64,000 bases of DNA from Devosia riboflavina (GTDB lineage Bacteria; Pseudomonadota; Alphaproteobacteria; Rhizobiales; Devosiaceae), in NCBI RefSeq assembly GCF_000743575.1, contig NZ_JQGC01000012.1, positions 98,654 to 162,653 of the forward strand. Direction: 5' to 3'. The notes beneath the pieces are model-generated. The model saw only the letters and a program-made list of their open reading frames with translations. It did no database searches and was not told the DNA's origin. Made by a program: the position numbers and the translations under genes. Positions 10,255-17,648 of the stretch are shown here, piece by piece. Positions within the stretch are counted from its first letter, which is position 1. Every line of letters starts with the position of its first letter.

Positions 10255-11211
10255 CTACATGTCACCCTGCAGTCGCCCGATGAACATGGACCAGTAGATT
10301 TCGGCAGCTCCCTCGAGCGTGAGGTGCTCCTCGCGTTGGCCGCCGAACGAGCGCATGCCCATGCTGCGCAGGAACATCGACTGCTCGTCGGCATCCACCC
10401 TGAGGTTCTCGTTATAGCCGTTCGACTCCATGGTTTCCCCATCGACATAGCTGATGCCGTTCGTGGAGAACCCGCCGCCCATGAAGATCGTGCAACGGGT
10501 GATGGCCTTGCCGCCTCGGTAAACCGCCGCGGTGAAACGGTTGGAATCGATCCGCCGGAAATCGCCGTCGATGCCGTCGTTGCGCTGGCTCAGCTCCTTT
10601 AAGGAGTTCTCGAAATATTTGGCCAGGAACTCGAAGGCTTCCACCCTGAAACGATCCTTGTCCCGATCCGTGAAGCTCTTGGCCAGGCGTAGATTGCTTG
10701 ACCTCGGACCCGCCGCAACCGCGGTCGTGGACGAAACCGATCTTGTGGGCTCCGAGCGGGATCGGACCGGGTCGGCGAATCGCTCCGCCGCTTTCCTGAT
10801 GTCCTTGACCACGTCGAGCATGGCCACATCCCGATCTGGCCATTGCGTCACCGGCTTGCCGTCCGAAGGTGTGGCCCGCAGTTTGCCGAAGGGAGCATGG
10901 TGCCATTCGCAGGGGCGAAGGATGACGGGAATAACAACGGCTTCACCTCTGGCCTGCCGATCCAAGGCGACAGTCATCTCCTTGTCGTAGCAGTAGTCCG
11001 ATGCCAGGAAGTCTGGGCTTACCAGCAGGAGCACTATCTCGGCACTTTCGAGTTCCGTACTGATCGAACCGTCGAGTTCCTCCCCCGCAACGATGCGTCT
11101 GTCGTGCCATGTCTCGATCACGCCCTGGCGCTTCAGCATGGCCAACTGGGTCTCCAGTTGATCGCGGAGCATTTCGTCACGATGGGAGTAGGAAAAGAAC
11201 ACTGTGGTCAT
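10255..11211 (-). CDS. TIR-domain protein with uncharacterised C-terminal domain
   Basis: 318 residues. Residues 1-125 form a TIR domain: FFSYSHRDEMLRDQLETQL at the start, LLLVSPDFLASDYCYDKEM containing the expected catalytic Glu, and VIPVILRPCEW. A Ser/Thr/Ala-rich linker (about 150-170) leads to a C-terminal domain I do not recognise (RFRVEAFEFLAKYFENSLK ... AAVYRGGKAITRCTIFMGG). Many bacterial TIR domains hydrolyse NAD+ and act in abortive immunity. It lies between a MerR gene and nadE on one strand with gaps of 33 and 65 bases. Confidence 0.88.
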   Translation of the reverse strand: MTTVFFSYSHRDEMLRDQLETQLAMLKRQGVIETWHDRRIVAGEELDGSISTELESAEIVLLLVSPDFLASDYCYDKEMTVALDRQARGEAVVIPVILRPCEWHHAPFGKLRATPSDGKPVTQWPDRDVAMLDVVKDIRKAAERFADPVRSRSEPTRSVSSTTAVAAGPRSSNLRLAKSFTDRDKDRFRVEAFEFLAKYFENSLKELSQRNDGIDGDFRRIDSNRFTAAVYRGGKAITRCTIFMGGGFSTNGISYVDGETMESNGYNENLRVDADEQSMFLRSMGMRSFGGQREEHLTLEGAAEIYWSMFIGRLQGDM

Positions 11212-11244
11212 GGCTGCTTCTGGACACGCGTTGAAGGAAGCGGA

Positions 11245-11676
11245 TCATGCGTCGTGCTGGTGGTGCTTGCACTTGCCATGGTCGGCTAGGATCTCGATTA
11301 CCTGGCAGCTTTCCACCCGACCATGCGAACAGCCCTCGACCATGCGCTCCAGTTCGGCCTCGAGAGCCTTGAGGCTGGCGATCTTGTCCTTCACTTCAAC
11401 CAGACGAGCCCTGGCGATGGTGTCGGCGTCGGCACATGACTGATCTGGACGATCCTGCAGGTCGAGGAGTGTCCTGATCTGGTCGATCTCGAAGCCGAGC
11501 TCCCGAGAGTGCCGGATGAAGGTCAGGCGCTCGGCGTCCTTGCGGTCATAGGTCCGGCGGTTTCCTTCGGTGCGCGGCGGAGCCGGCAACAACCCGATCT
11601 GCTCGTAGTACCGGATAGTGGGGATCTTGACCCCCGTTGCCACCGAAACCTTCCCGATCGCGATGCCGTGACTCAT
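11245..11676 (-). CDS. MerR family regulator (CadR/ZntR-like)
   Basis: A 143-residue MerR protein. It has a winged-helix N terminus (IGKVSVATGVKIPTIRYYEQ), a coiled-coil dimer helix, a Cys at SCADAD, and a C-terminal metal loop with VEGCSHGRVESCQVIE followed by a HGKCKHHQHDA tail. His-rich tails like this occur in Cd/Zn-type CadR proteins. It is divergent from a Zn/Cd/Pb ATPase across a MerR-type promoter. The TIR and nadE genes follow on the same strand with short gaps, so they may share its transcript. Confidence 0.88.
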   Translation of the reverse strand: MSHGIAIGKVSVATGVKIPTIRYYEQIGLLPAPPRTEGNRRTYDRKDAERLTFIRHSRELGFEIDQIRTLLDLQDRPDQSCADADTIARARLVEVKDKIASLKALEAELERMVEGCSHGRVESCQVIEILADHGKCKHHQHDA

Positions 11677-11682
11677 TTCCGC

Positions 11683-11713
11683 TTGCTCCTATAGTGACTG
11701 GAGGATGTACGGC
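11683..11713 (+). promoter_or_regulatory. MerR-type promoter of the Zn/Cd/Pb ATPase
   Basis: TTGCTC (11683-11688), a 19-base spacer and TACGGC (11708-11713). The spacer carries the imperfect dyad CCTATAGTGACTGGAGG (11688-11704). The -35 sequence and dyad closely match the CDF promoter at 8530-8560, so the two regulators may recognise each other's sites. Confidence 0.75.
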
Positions 11714-11743
11714 AATGATGGAGAATTCAAGGAGTCGCTGCCG

Positions 11744-13957
11744 ATGGACGCAAGGATCGAAACTACCCGCTTCAAGGTGAACGGTATGGATTGCGCCAGC
11801 TGTGCTTCGAAAGTGGACACCGCGGCACGTCGCATTCAAGGAGTCGAGGACGTATCCGTTTCCGTCGTGTCGGGCACCATGTCGGTGAAGCACTCGGATG
11901 GCGCCGATCTCGCCGATCTTGCCCGACGTGTCTCCAACCTGGGCTACCCCACCCGCCAGCTGCAGACCGGTGGCTCTGCCGCACGATCGTCTGAAGTGTC
12001 TCATGCCAATGATGGTGATCATCGGCATCAGGCCAACCACGATAGCATTCACACGCATGGCGATGACGATGCCGCTGGCGAGACGCCGTGGTGGCGCACC
12101 CGCAAAGCGATTCTTACCATGGTTTGCGGCGGTGCATTGGTCGCCGCCTACCTTGTTGGCCAGATACTGCCTGACGTCCAGCATTGGGCATTCCTCATCG
12201 CCCTGCTGGTCGGCCTTGTGCCGATCGGCCAGCGGGCTATCGCTGGCGCCATGGCTGGGTCGCCGTTCTCGATCGAAACCTTGATGTCCATCGCCGCCAT
12301 CGGTGCCGTGATCATCGGAGCTGGCGAGGAAGCCGCAACGGTCGTCCTGTTGTTCCTGGTCGGCGAGATGCTGGAGGGCTTCGCGGCTGGCCGGGCACGT
12401 GCCAGCATCAAGGGATTGGCAGATCTCGTGCCAAAGACGGCGCTGCTGGTCGATGTCGACGAGGTGCGTGAAGTCCGGGCATCCAGTCTTGCCCTGAAGC
12501 AGGTGGTGCTGGTGCGTCCCGGCGACCGCATCCCGGCGGATGGAGAGATCGTCGAGGGCCGCGGTGCCATCGACGAGGCACCGGTCACGGGCGAAAGCAT
12601 CCCCCAGAGCAAGGGTGTTGGCGATATGGTGTTCGCCGGCACCATCAACACCGACACGGCCATCAGAGTGCGCGTCACCGCTGCCGCTGCCGACAACACC
12701 ATTTCGAGGGTCATCGCCCTGGTGGAGGAGGCACAGGAATCGAAGGCGCCGACCGAGCGCTTCATCGACCGGTTCTCCAAGGTCTACACGCCCGGCGTTC
12801 TGCTGGTCGGCGCCTTGGTGGCGATCGTGCCGCCTCTCCTGCTCGGTCAGTCCTGGAGCGAGTGGGTCTATAAGGGCCTCGCCATCCTCCTCATCGGGTG
12901 CCCATGCGCACTGGTGATCTCCACCCCGGCCGCCATTGCCGCTGCCCTGTCGGCGGGCGCCCGGCGAGGCCTGCTGATGAAGGGCGGCGCCGTGCTCGAA
13001 CAGCTCCGCACCATCACCATGGTGGCCATGGACAAGACCGGTACGCTGACCGAAGGGAAGCCGAAGGTCACCGATATCGTCGCCGTCGGCCGCAGCGAAA
13101 CCCAGGTGCTATCGATGGCCGCGGCGCTGGAGACCGGATCGAGCCATCCGCTCGCCCTTGCCATTCTCGCCAGGGCCAAGGCGGACAAGGCACCCGTGCC
13201 TCCCGGTTTCGATCTTGCGGCGGTTCCCGGTAAGGGCGTCACCGGCAGCATCGGCACCGACAAGGCATTTCTCGGCTCTATCGAGGCAGCCGCTGAACGC
13301 GCCACGATCCCCGACGAGTTGCGGGCACGCATCGTCGCTTTCAATGACGAGGGCAAGACGGTCTCGGTGCTGCTTGCCAACGGCACGCTCGCCGGCATCT
13401 TCGCCATTCGCGACGAGCCTCGGGCCGACGCCAAGGCCGGTCTGCAGGCTTTGCGAAATGCGGGCGTCGGAGCAGTGATGCTCACCGGCGACAATCAGCG
13501 CACCGCCAGCGCCATCGGCACCTCTTTAGGTATGGATGTTCGAGCCGGCCTGCTCCCCGAGGACAAGCAGCGGATCGTTCGAGAGCTTCAATCGCAAGGC
13601 AAGGTTGTGGCCAAGGTGGGCGATGGCATCAACGACGCCCCTGCCCTGGCCGCGGCCGATGTCGGCATCGCCATGGGCGGCGGCACCGACGTTGCGTTGG
13701 AGACAGCCGATGCCGCGGTGCTCCATGGCCGGCTCACCGACATCGCCGACATGATCGGCCTATCGAAGGCAACGATGGCCAACATCGGTCAGAACATCAC
13801 CCTGGCCCTCGGGCTCAAGGCAGTGTTCCTGGTCACCACCGTCATTGGGGTTACCGGATTGTGGCCCGCAATCCTGGCCGATACGGGCGCCACGGTGCTC
13901 GTCACCGCAAATGCCATGCGGCTGCTCGGCTGGAAAGGCATGGGTGGCCGCGTATGA
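11744..13957 (+). CDS. zntA: Zn/Cd/Pb-exporting P1B-type ATPase
   Basis: 737 residues from ATG 11744. It has an N-terminal HMA domain (GMDCASCASKVDTAARR), a His/Asp-rich spacer (NDGDHRHQANHDSIHTHGD), membrane helices, TGES, Cys386-Pro-Cys388, Asp430 in [11 protein letters not shown], a GSSHPL motif and [16 protein letters not shown]. The last helix has LADTGATVLVTANAMRLL, whose Asp marks the Zn/Cd/Pb subgroup rather than copper. It exports divalent soft metals to the periplasm. Its stop overlaps the next small gene by four bases. Confidence 0.92.
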   Translation: MDARIETTRFKVNGMDCASCASKVDTAARRIQGVEDVSVSVVSGTMSVKHSDGADLADLARRVSNLGYPTRQLQTGGSAARSSEVSHANDGDHRHQANHDSIHTHGDDDAAGETPWWRTRKAILTMVCGGALVAAYLVGQILPDVQHWAFLIALLVGLVPIGQRAIAGAMAGSPFSIETLMSIAAIGAVIIGAGEEAATVVLLFLVGEMLEGFAAGRARASIKGLADLVPKTALLVDVDEVREVRASSLALKQVVLVRPGDRIPADGEIVEGRGAIDEAPVTGESIPQSKGVGDMVFAGTINTDTAIRVRVTAAAADNTISRVIALVEEAQESKAPTERFIDRFSKVYTPGVLLVGALVAIVPPLLLGQSWSEWVYKGLAILLIGCPCALVISTPAAIAAALSAGARRGLLMKGGAVLEQLRTITMVAMDKTGTLTEGKPKVTDIVAVGRSETQVLSMAAALETGSSHPLALAILARAKADKAPVPPGFDLAAVPGKGVTGSIGTDKAFLGSIEAAAERATIPDELRARIVAFNDEGKTVSVLLANGTLAGIFAIRDEPRADAKAGLQALRNAGVGAVMLTGDNQRTASAIGTSLGMDVRAGLLPEDKQRIVRELQSQGKVVAKVGDGINDAPALAAADVGIAMGGGTDVALETADAAVLHGRLTDIADMIGLSKATMANIGQNITLALGLKAVFLVTTVIGVTGLWPAILADTGATVLVTANAMRLLGWKGMGGRV

Positions 13958-14124
13958 GCGAACGGTACAGGCCTCCCCTATCGTTGAGGCTATTCCAGTT
14001 CGGCTTGTGGAGCTTGGTGGCGTTGATCGTCGGCTGGTTCGTGCTGACGCCGATGCTGCATGGTAAGGCGCCCGGAAACGAGCCCATCCCTCCGACCGCC
14101 GCCACCGCCGCAGCGCCGGAATGA
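13954..14124 (+). CDS. Small single-span membrane protein
   Basis: A 56-residue protein whose ATG overlaps the ATPase stop (ATGA), so it is probably coupled to it. It has one membrane helix (FGLWSLVALIVGWFVLTPML) followed by a Pro/Ala-rich tail. I do not recognise it. A small partner or assembly factor for the ATPase is an inference from coupling only. Confidence 0.6.
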   Translation: MSERYRPPLSLRLFQFGLWSLVALIVGWFVLTPMLHGKAPGNEPIPPTAATAAAPE

Positions 14125-14223
14125 TGCCGCTCATGTGCATCATCCGGTCACATGTCCGAACGAAACACACGCCGTTAGCGTCCAGGCGAAATTGACGCTC
14201 CGTTCTACCAAGGAAAGACGAAC

Positions 14224-14698
14224 ATGAAGAGGATTCTGAACGCCCTGCTTATGCTGGGGATCGTGATCCCCAGCACTGCACACGAGTTCACCGTGGGCGA
14301 GCTTTATGTCGATCATCCGATGATCGAGGAGGCGCCGCCCAATGCCCCCGTACTCGGTGGCTATCTCTCCATCCAGAACATGGGCGACACCCGATGACCG
14401 TCTTATTGCCATCGAGAGCAGCGCTGCCGAGAAGGTGGAGATGCACCGGTCAACCCTGACCGACGGCATTGCGCGCATGCAGCCCATGACGGAGGGCCTC
14501 GTCATCCCCGCCGGTGAGACCGTTTGGTTGGACAACGGCATGGATGCCATGTTCGTCCAACCTGTCGAGCGGTACCGCGCCGGCGACGAGGTGCCGGCGA
14601 CGCTGGTGTTCGAGAAGGCTGGTCGCATCGACGTTACGTTCAAGGTGGAGGAGCGGTCCACCGGATCCGGCGCTGCTCATGAAGGTCACGGCCAATGA
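14224..14698 (+). pseudogene. PCu(A)C-type copper chaperone, one frameshift
   Basis: The frame from ATG 14224 (AAGGAAAG upstream) gives a short signal peptide (MKRILNALLMLGIVIP), then FTVGELYVDHPMIEEAP and GGYLSIQNMGDT before a stop. The next frame resumes at TPDDRLIAIESSAAEKVEMH, with the MH-x10-MxPM copper site and LVFEKAGRIDVTF, to the stop at 14698. Adding one C to the CCC at 14390-14392 restores one continuous DUF461/PCu(A)C protein. These periplasmic chaperones pass Cu(I) to the CuA site of cytochrome oxidase together with SCO proteins. The frameshift may be a sequencing artefact. Confidence 0.82.
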
Positions 14699-15294
14699 CC
14701 GGCTTGCGCAGGCTTCGAGGTATCCTTTGGCTGCTGGTGGCGATCGCAGCTGCCGGCGCTGCCTTCCTGGCTTTTGGCCCCCGGTTCGCGCCAGCGAACG
14801 CTGGGGAAGCCATCTATGCCAAGCCCTTTTCATTGGTGAACCAAGACGGCGCTCCGTTCACGCAGGCCGACTTCCTCGGCAGGCCTTCGGCGTTTTTCTA
14901 TGGCTTCAGCCATTGCCCCGACGTCTGCCCCACTGCCCTGGCCGAGATGTCGGCCATCCTCGAGGCGCTCGGACCGGATGCGGACAAGCTGCAGGTCGTC
15001 TTCGTCTCCGTCGATCCGGAGCGGGACACGCCGGAGATCATGAAGGACTATGTGGAGTACTTCGACCCTCGCATCGCCGGCCTGACCGGCGAACTCGACG
15101 AAGTCACCAAGATGACCCGCGACCGCTATATCTTCTTTGAGAAGGTGCCCACCGAAGACGGCGACTACCAGATGGAGCACCAGGCATCGATACAGCTGGT
15201 GACGGCGGACGGTCGCTTCTTCGGCACCCTTGCTGCCGAGGAAGGCTTCGAGGTCAGGCTGGCCAAAGTTCGTCGCCTCATTGCCGAGGGATAA
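14695..15294 (+). CDS. SCO1/SenC family copper chaperone
   Basis: A 199-residue protein with an N-terminal anchor (about residues 10-26) and a thioredoxin-like fold. The CPDVCP copper and redox site (around residue 77) and the conserved His in EHQASIQLV (around residue 163) are both present. SCO proteins mature the CuA centre of cytochrome oxidase or act as periplasmic thiol reductants under copper stress. Its ATG overlaps the stop of the PCu(A)C gene, the standard partner. Confidence 0.92.
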   Translation: MTGLRRLRGILWLLVAIAAAGAAFLAFGPRFAPANAGEAIYAKPFSLVNQDGAPFTQADFLGRPSAFFYGFSHCPDVCPTALAEMSAILEALGPDADKLQVVFVSVDPERDTPEIMKDYVEYFDPRIAGLTGELDEVTKMTRDRYIFFEKVPTEDGDYQMEHQASIQLVTADGRFFGTLAAEEGFEVRLAKVRRLIAEG

Positions 15295-15308
15295 CGCCCA
15301 TCCCAGCG

Positions 15309-15584
15309 TCACCTCACGTCACGATCGGGAATCTCACGGCTAGCAGGGACCCGATGCACGCCTTCGGGTTCGTCTTCGCCACTGAACCTGATGCCGGCAC
15401 GCTCCAAAGCCTCTTTCATGGCCACGACGCTGGTGGGCATCACCCTGTTGCCACCGTTCTCGTAGGCCGCCACGGTCCGGCGACCGATGCCGCTATGCCC
15501 CGCAAGCTCCTGCTGACTCCAGTCGAGGAGGGCTCGTCCTGCCCGGATCTGGGCGGGAGTTGGATGGTGCTGCTGTTGGCTCAA
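15309..15584 (-). CDS. XRE family DNA-binding protein
   Basis: A 91-residue protein with a helix-turn-helix (about residues 10-65: QIRAGRALLDWSQQELAGHSG ... VAAYENG) followed by the segment ALERAGIRFSGED, typical of short XRE regulators. It is divergent from the plus-strand operon starting at 15824. The 240-base gap between them contains a TTACGGC-N9-GCCGTAA palindrome over a TTGACT hexamer, a natural target for self or neighbour repression. Confidence 0.75.
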   Translation of the reverse strand: MSQQQHHPTPAQIRAGRALLDWSQQELAGHSGIGRRTVAAYENGGNRVMPTSVVAMKEALERAGIRFSGEDEPEGVHRVPASREIPDRDVR

Positions 15585-15655
15585 GACGCCGTTCCGAATC
15601 GTTCTGATGATAACCGAAACTTAACGCAATCGGCGTTCGTTGCACAAAATGTACA

Positions 15656-15678
15656 TTACGGCTTGACTCCCGCCGTAA
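15656..15678. promoter_or_regulatory. Palindromic operator candidate TTACGGC-N9-GCCGTAA
   Basis: Perfect 7-base arms (15656-15662 and 15672-15678) flank TTGACTCCC, so the palindrome covers a plus-strand -35-like TTGACT (15663-15668). A TATAGT at 15684-15689 could be a -10 with a short 15-base spacer. It probably controls the 15824 operon and could be bound by the adjacent XRE protein. Confidence 0.5.
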
Positions 15679-15681
15679 ATA

Positions 15682-15698
15682 CCTATAGTGACTAGAGC
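15682..15698. promoter_or_regulatory. Orphan MerR-type dyad
   Basis: CCTATAGTGACTAGAGC matches 15 of 16 positions of the ATPase operator at 11688 (CCTATAGTGACTGGAGG). No TTG-type -35 box sits at the expected place, so it does not form a standard MerR promoter. It could be a relic or a binding site outside a promoter. Confidence 0.4.
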
Positions 15699-15823
15699 AT
15701 TGGAAGCCGCAGGTGCCCATCGATCAGGCACCACAACAAGACCTTCCCCCGCGTGCATAGCCCGCACGACGTCCTGAATATTCATCGTGTTCGGCCTGTT
15801 CGTAGCATGCAGGGAGTGAACCT

Positions 15824-16342
15824 GTGTCTTTGTTCGTGCGTCCCCAAGACCTTAAATCGAAATCCCGTACGCTGCGCCACCGGGATACCCGGCGGAAGCT
15901 TTCGTCCATCCTGTTCGACTCGCTCTCCCGGCTGGACGAAGTGGCCGTGATCGGCTCGGATCCCCTCGTCACCCATTTCGCTGTGTCCTTGGGGCTGGAG
16001 GCTGCCTCGTTGGCGACCTGCCAGGCCATGCTCGACGAGCGGCTGGTGACCCTGGTCGGCGTTCCGTCCCGGCACTGGTTCCGTCCTGACACCATGAAGC
16101 TCCTTCTGTCGCTGAAGGCCGAGATGGAGAGGTGCGGTCGGCCGTGCGTCCTCCTTCCACAACGCGCCATCACCATGCTCGCTCGACGCGATGCCGGCCG
16201 AGAACGGGCACGTATGCTGATCGAGTTGATCCGCGATCCGGTGCGGATGGGCGTCGACCATGCCTGCTGCAGCCGGCATATCGGTGATCCTGTTGGATGC
16301 CGCGCCATGCAATTGCTGACCGGCACCGACTGTTTGCCTTAG
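15824..16342 (+). CDS. Uncharacterised protein, possibly distantly TnsA-like
   Basis: 172 residues from GTG 15824 with GGGAG eight bases upstream. The C-terminal half contains LLSLKAEMERCGRPCVLLP, which resembles a segment of the TnsA-like protein encoded at 16699 (ELKALAALAGHTVVLVP). I see no nuclease residues and no winged-helix tail. It is the first gene of a plus-strand series leading to the AAA+ protease and the transposition genes. The family is not recognised; the TnsA resemblance is weak and by eye only. Confidence 0.5.
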   Translation: MSLFVRPQDLKSKSRTLRHRDTRRKLSSILFDSLSRLDEVAVIGSDPLVTHFAVSLGLEAASLATCQAMLDERLVTLVGVPSRHWFRPDTMKLLLSLKAEMERCGRPCVLLPQRAITMLARRDAGRERARMLIELIRDPVRMGVDHACCSRHIGDPVGCRAMQLLTGTDCLP

Positions 16343-16401
16343 CAGACTGCACCTTCATTGCTTCTTTTCACCGGCTGTATTTTTTCCAGCGGAGATGCCC
16401 C

Positions 16402-16632
16402 ATGCCCATGTCAAAGCCTTCGGCCCAAGACGTGCAAACATTGTTGTCGCAGTTGATCTATCGAGCGGGTTTCGCACGTGACGAACTAACGATCACCACC
16501 GGGAAGCTCGGCCGCAATATCATTCTGCTTCCGCCGGGCCTGGACCCCTCGACGTTTGGAGTCAGAGACCTCGGGTACATGCTCCAGGCCTATGGGTTGC
16601 CGTACGAAATATCGCTCGAGTCTGATCCGTAG
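16402..16632 (+). CDS. Small protein of unknown function
   Basis: 76 residues from ATG 16402 (GGAG upstream; a second ATG at 16408 is possible). It is probably a small alpha/beta domain: SAQDVQTLLSQLIYRAGFA, then a beta-rich middle (NIILLPPGL) and a helix (LGYMLQAYGLPYEI). There is no recognisable motif. It sits between two larger accessory genes of the transposon region, same strand. Confidence 0.5.
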   Translation: MPMSKPSAQDVQTLLSQLIYRAGFARDELTITTGKLGRNIILLPPGLDPSTFGVRDLGYMLQAYGLPYEISLESDP

Positions 16633-16698
16633 AAGCGGGTCCAGCCCCCACTACATCGTTCCCACTTCACTATTCCCAATTTCTCATGGAGTACCAAC

Positions 16699-17310
16699 AT
16701 GCTCGATGTCGATGTCACTCGTCCTCCAACCAGCTTTGCCGGTTTTCAAGCCGCGCCCACTCAATGCCGCCGTCGCACCCTCCGCCATGCCGTTGAAACC
16801 CTGGTGTTGGTGCACCCTTCTATCAAGCGTCTGGCCGACGATGATGCCTTGGACGAGCTGGCCGACGACCTCATGATCGGCCCCGATGACTTCACAACCG
16901 TCAAAGTAGATTATTCTGGGCGTGTTATCCATCTCGCTTGCGTTTGCAACTCAGCGTGGCGTGGGGACCGCAAGGGCGGCTTCCTCGAGCTCAAGGCATT
17001 GGCAGCGCTTGCTGGGCACACCGTGGTCTTGGTGCCGGAAGCGTTCATCCGGCGCGAGCCCCGGTTGAGCAACTCTTTGATGATCGCCGGTGCGGCAGGG
17101 GCTGAAATTGGCCTGACGGATCGCATGAAGATCCTCGCTCTCCTCCTCGACAACGGTGGCAGCGCCCCCCTGTTGGATCTTGCCGCAATGGTGAGAGGCG
17201 ACGAGCCCGTTGCAGCCATCATGGCGCTGGTGATTGAAGGGGGGCTCTATGTCGACCTCAACAAGCGCATTCTTCCCAGCACCGAGGTGCATCTGGTGCA
17301 GCCGCTATGA
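16699..17310 (+). CDS. TnsA-like protein lacking the nuclease residues
   Basis: 203 residues. From about residue 75 it can be aligned by eye with the active TnsA of this element (encoded at 20810). FLELKALAALAGHTVVLVPE matches the helix-strand after the ETK motif. The C-terminal 70 residues (LTDRMKILALLLDNGGSAPL ... GGLYVDLNKRILPSTEVHL) match its winged-helix tail. Where TnsA has ETKQ, this protein has ACVC, so the metal-dependent nuclease should be dead. A regulatory or structural paralogue is the inference. It overlaps the next gene by four bases. Confidence 0.55.
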   Translation: MLDVDVTRPPTSFAGFQAAPTQCRRRTLRHAVETLVLVHPSIKRLADDDALDELADDLMIGPDDFTTVKVDYSGRVIHLACVCNSAWRGDRKGGFLELKALAALAGHTVVLVPEAFIRREPRLSNSLMIAGAAGAEIGLTDRMKILALLLDNGGSAPLLDLAAMVRGDEPVAAIMALVIEGGLYVDLNKRILPSTEVHLVQPL

Positions 17311-17648
17311 CTCGTCGCCATAACGCTGTGGACTTCATTGGTGCCGACCCTCTCAGCACCGCCGATCGCCTCGAGGCGCTTGCAGCAGACCTTCGCCGCC
17401 TCGCGTCCGGTAGTTTCCCCGCTGCTGCAGATCTGTCCGATGCACCGGTTTTGCGGGAGTGGGGAGTGATGTCGCGATCATGCTTTGCCCTTGTCGGTAC
17501 CGTCGAGGGGCACCCCCGGATACCAGACTTCAGGCCGGCCATGACTTCGGAGGTTTTCGCGATCGACAAAGGCAAGAACTGGGCGAGGACGCTGAATCGA
17601 TATTACCGCCTTGAGCCCCGTGGGTCCGAAGGGAAGCAGCATGGGTAA
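17307..17648 (+). CDS. DUF6634-like small protein
   Basis: 113 residues. The pattern RLEALAADLRRLASGSFP, DAPVLREWG, GHPRI and NWARTLNRYYRL recalls DUF6634, a short family of unknown function frequent in alphaproteobacteria. The start overlaps the TnsA-like gene's stop, and the end overlaps the AAA+ protease start by eight bases. The tight overlaps indicate one operon and suggest the products act together. Confidence 0.5.
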   Translation: MTRRHNAVDFIGADPLSTADRLEALAADLRRLASGSFPAAADLSDAPVLREWGVMSRSCFALVGTVEGHPRIPDFRPAMTSEVFAIDKGKNWARTLNRYYRLEPRGSEGKQHG

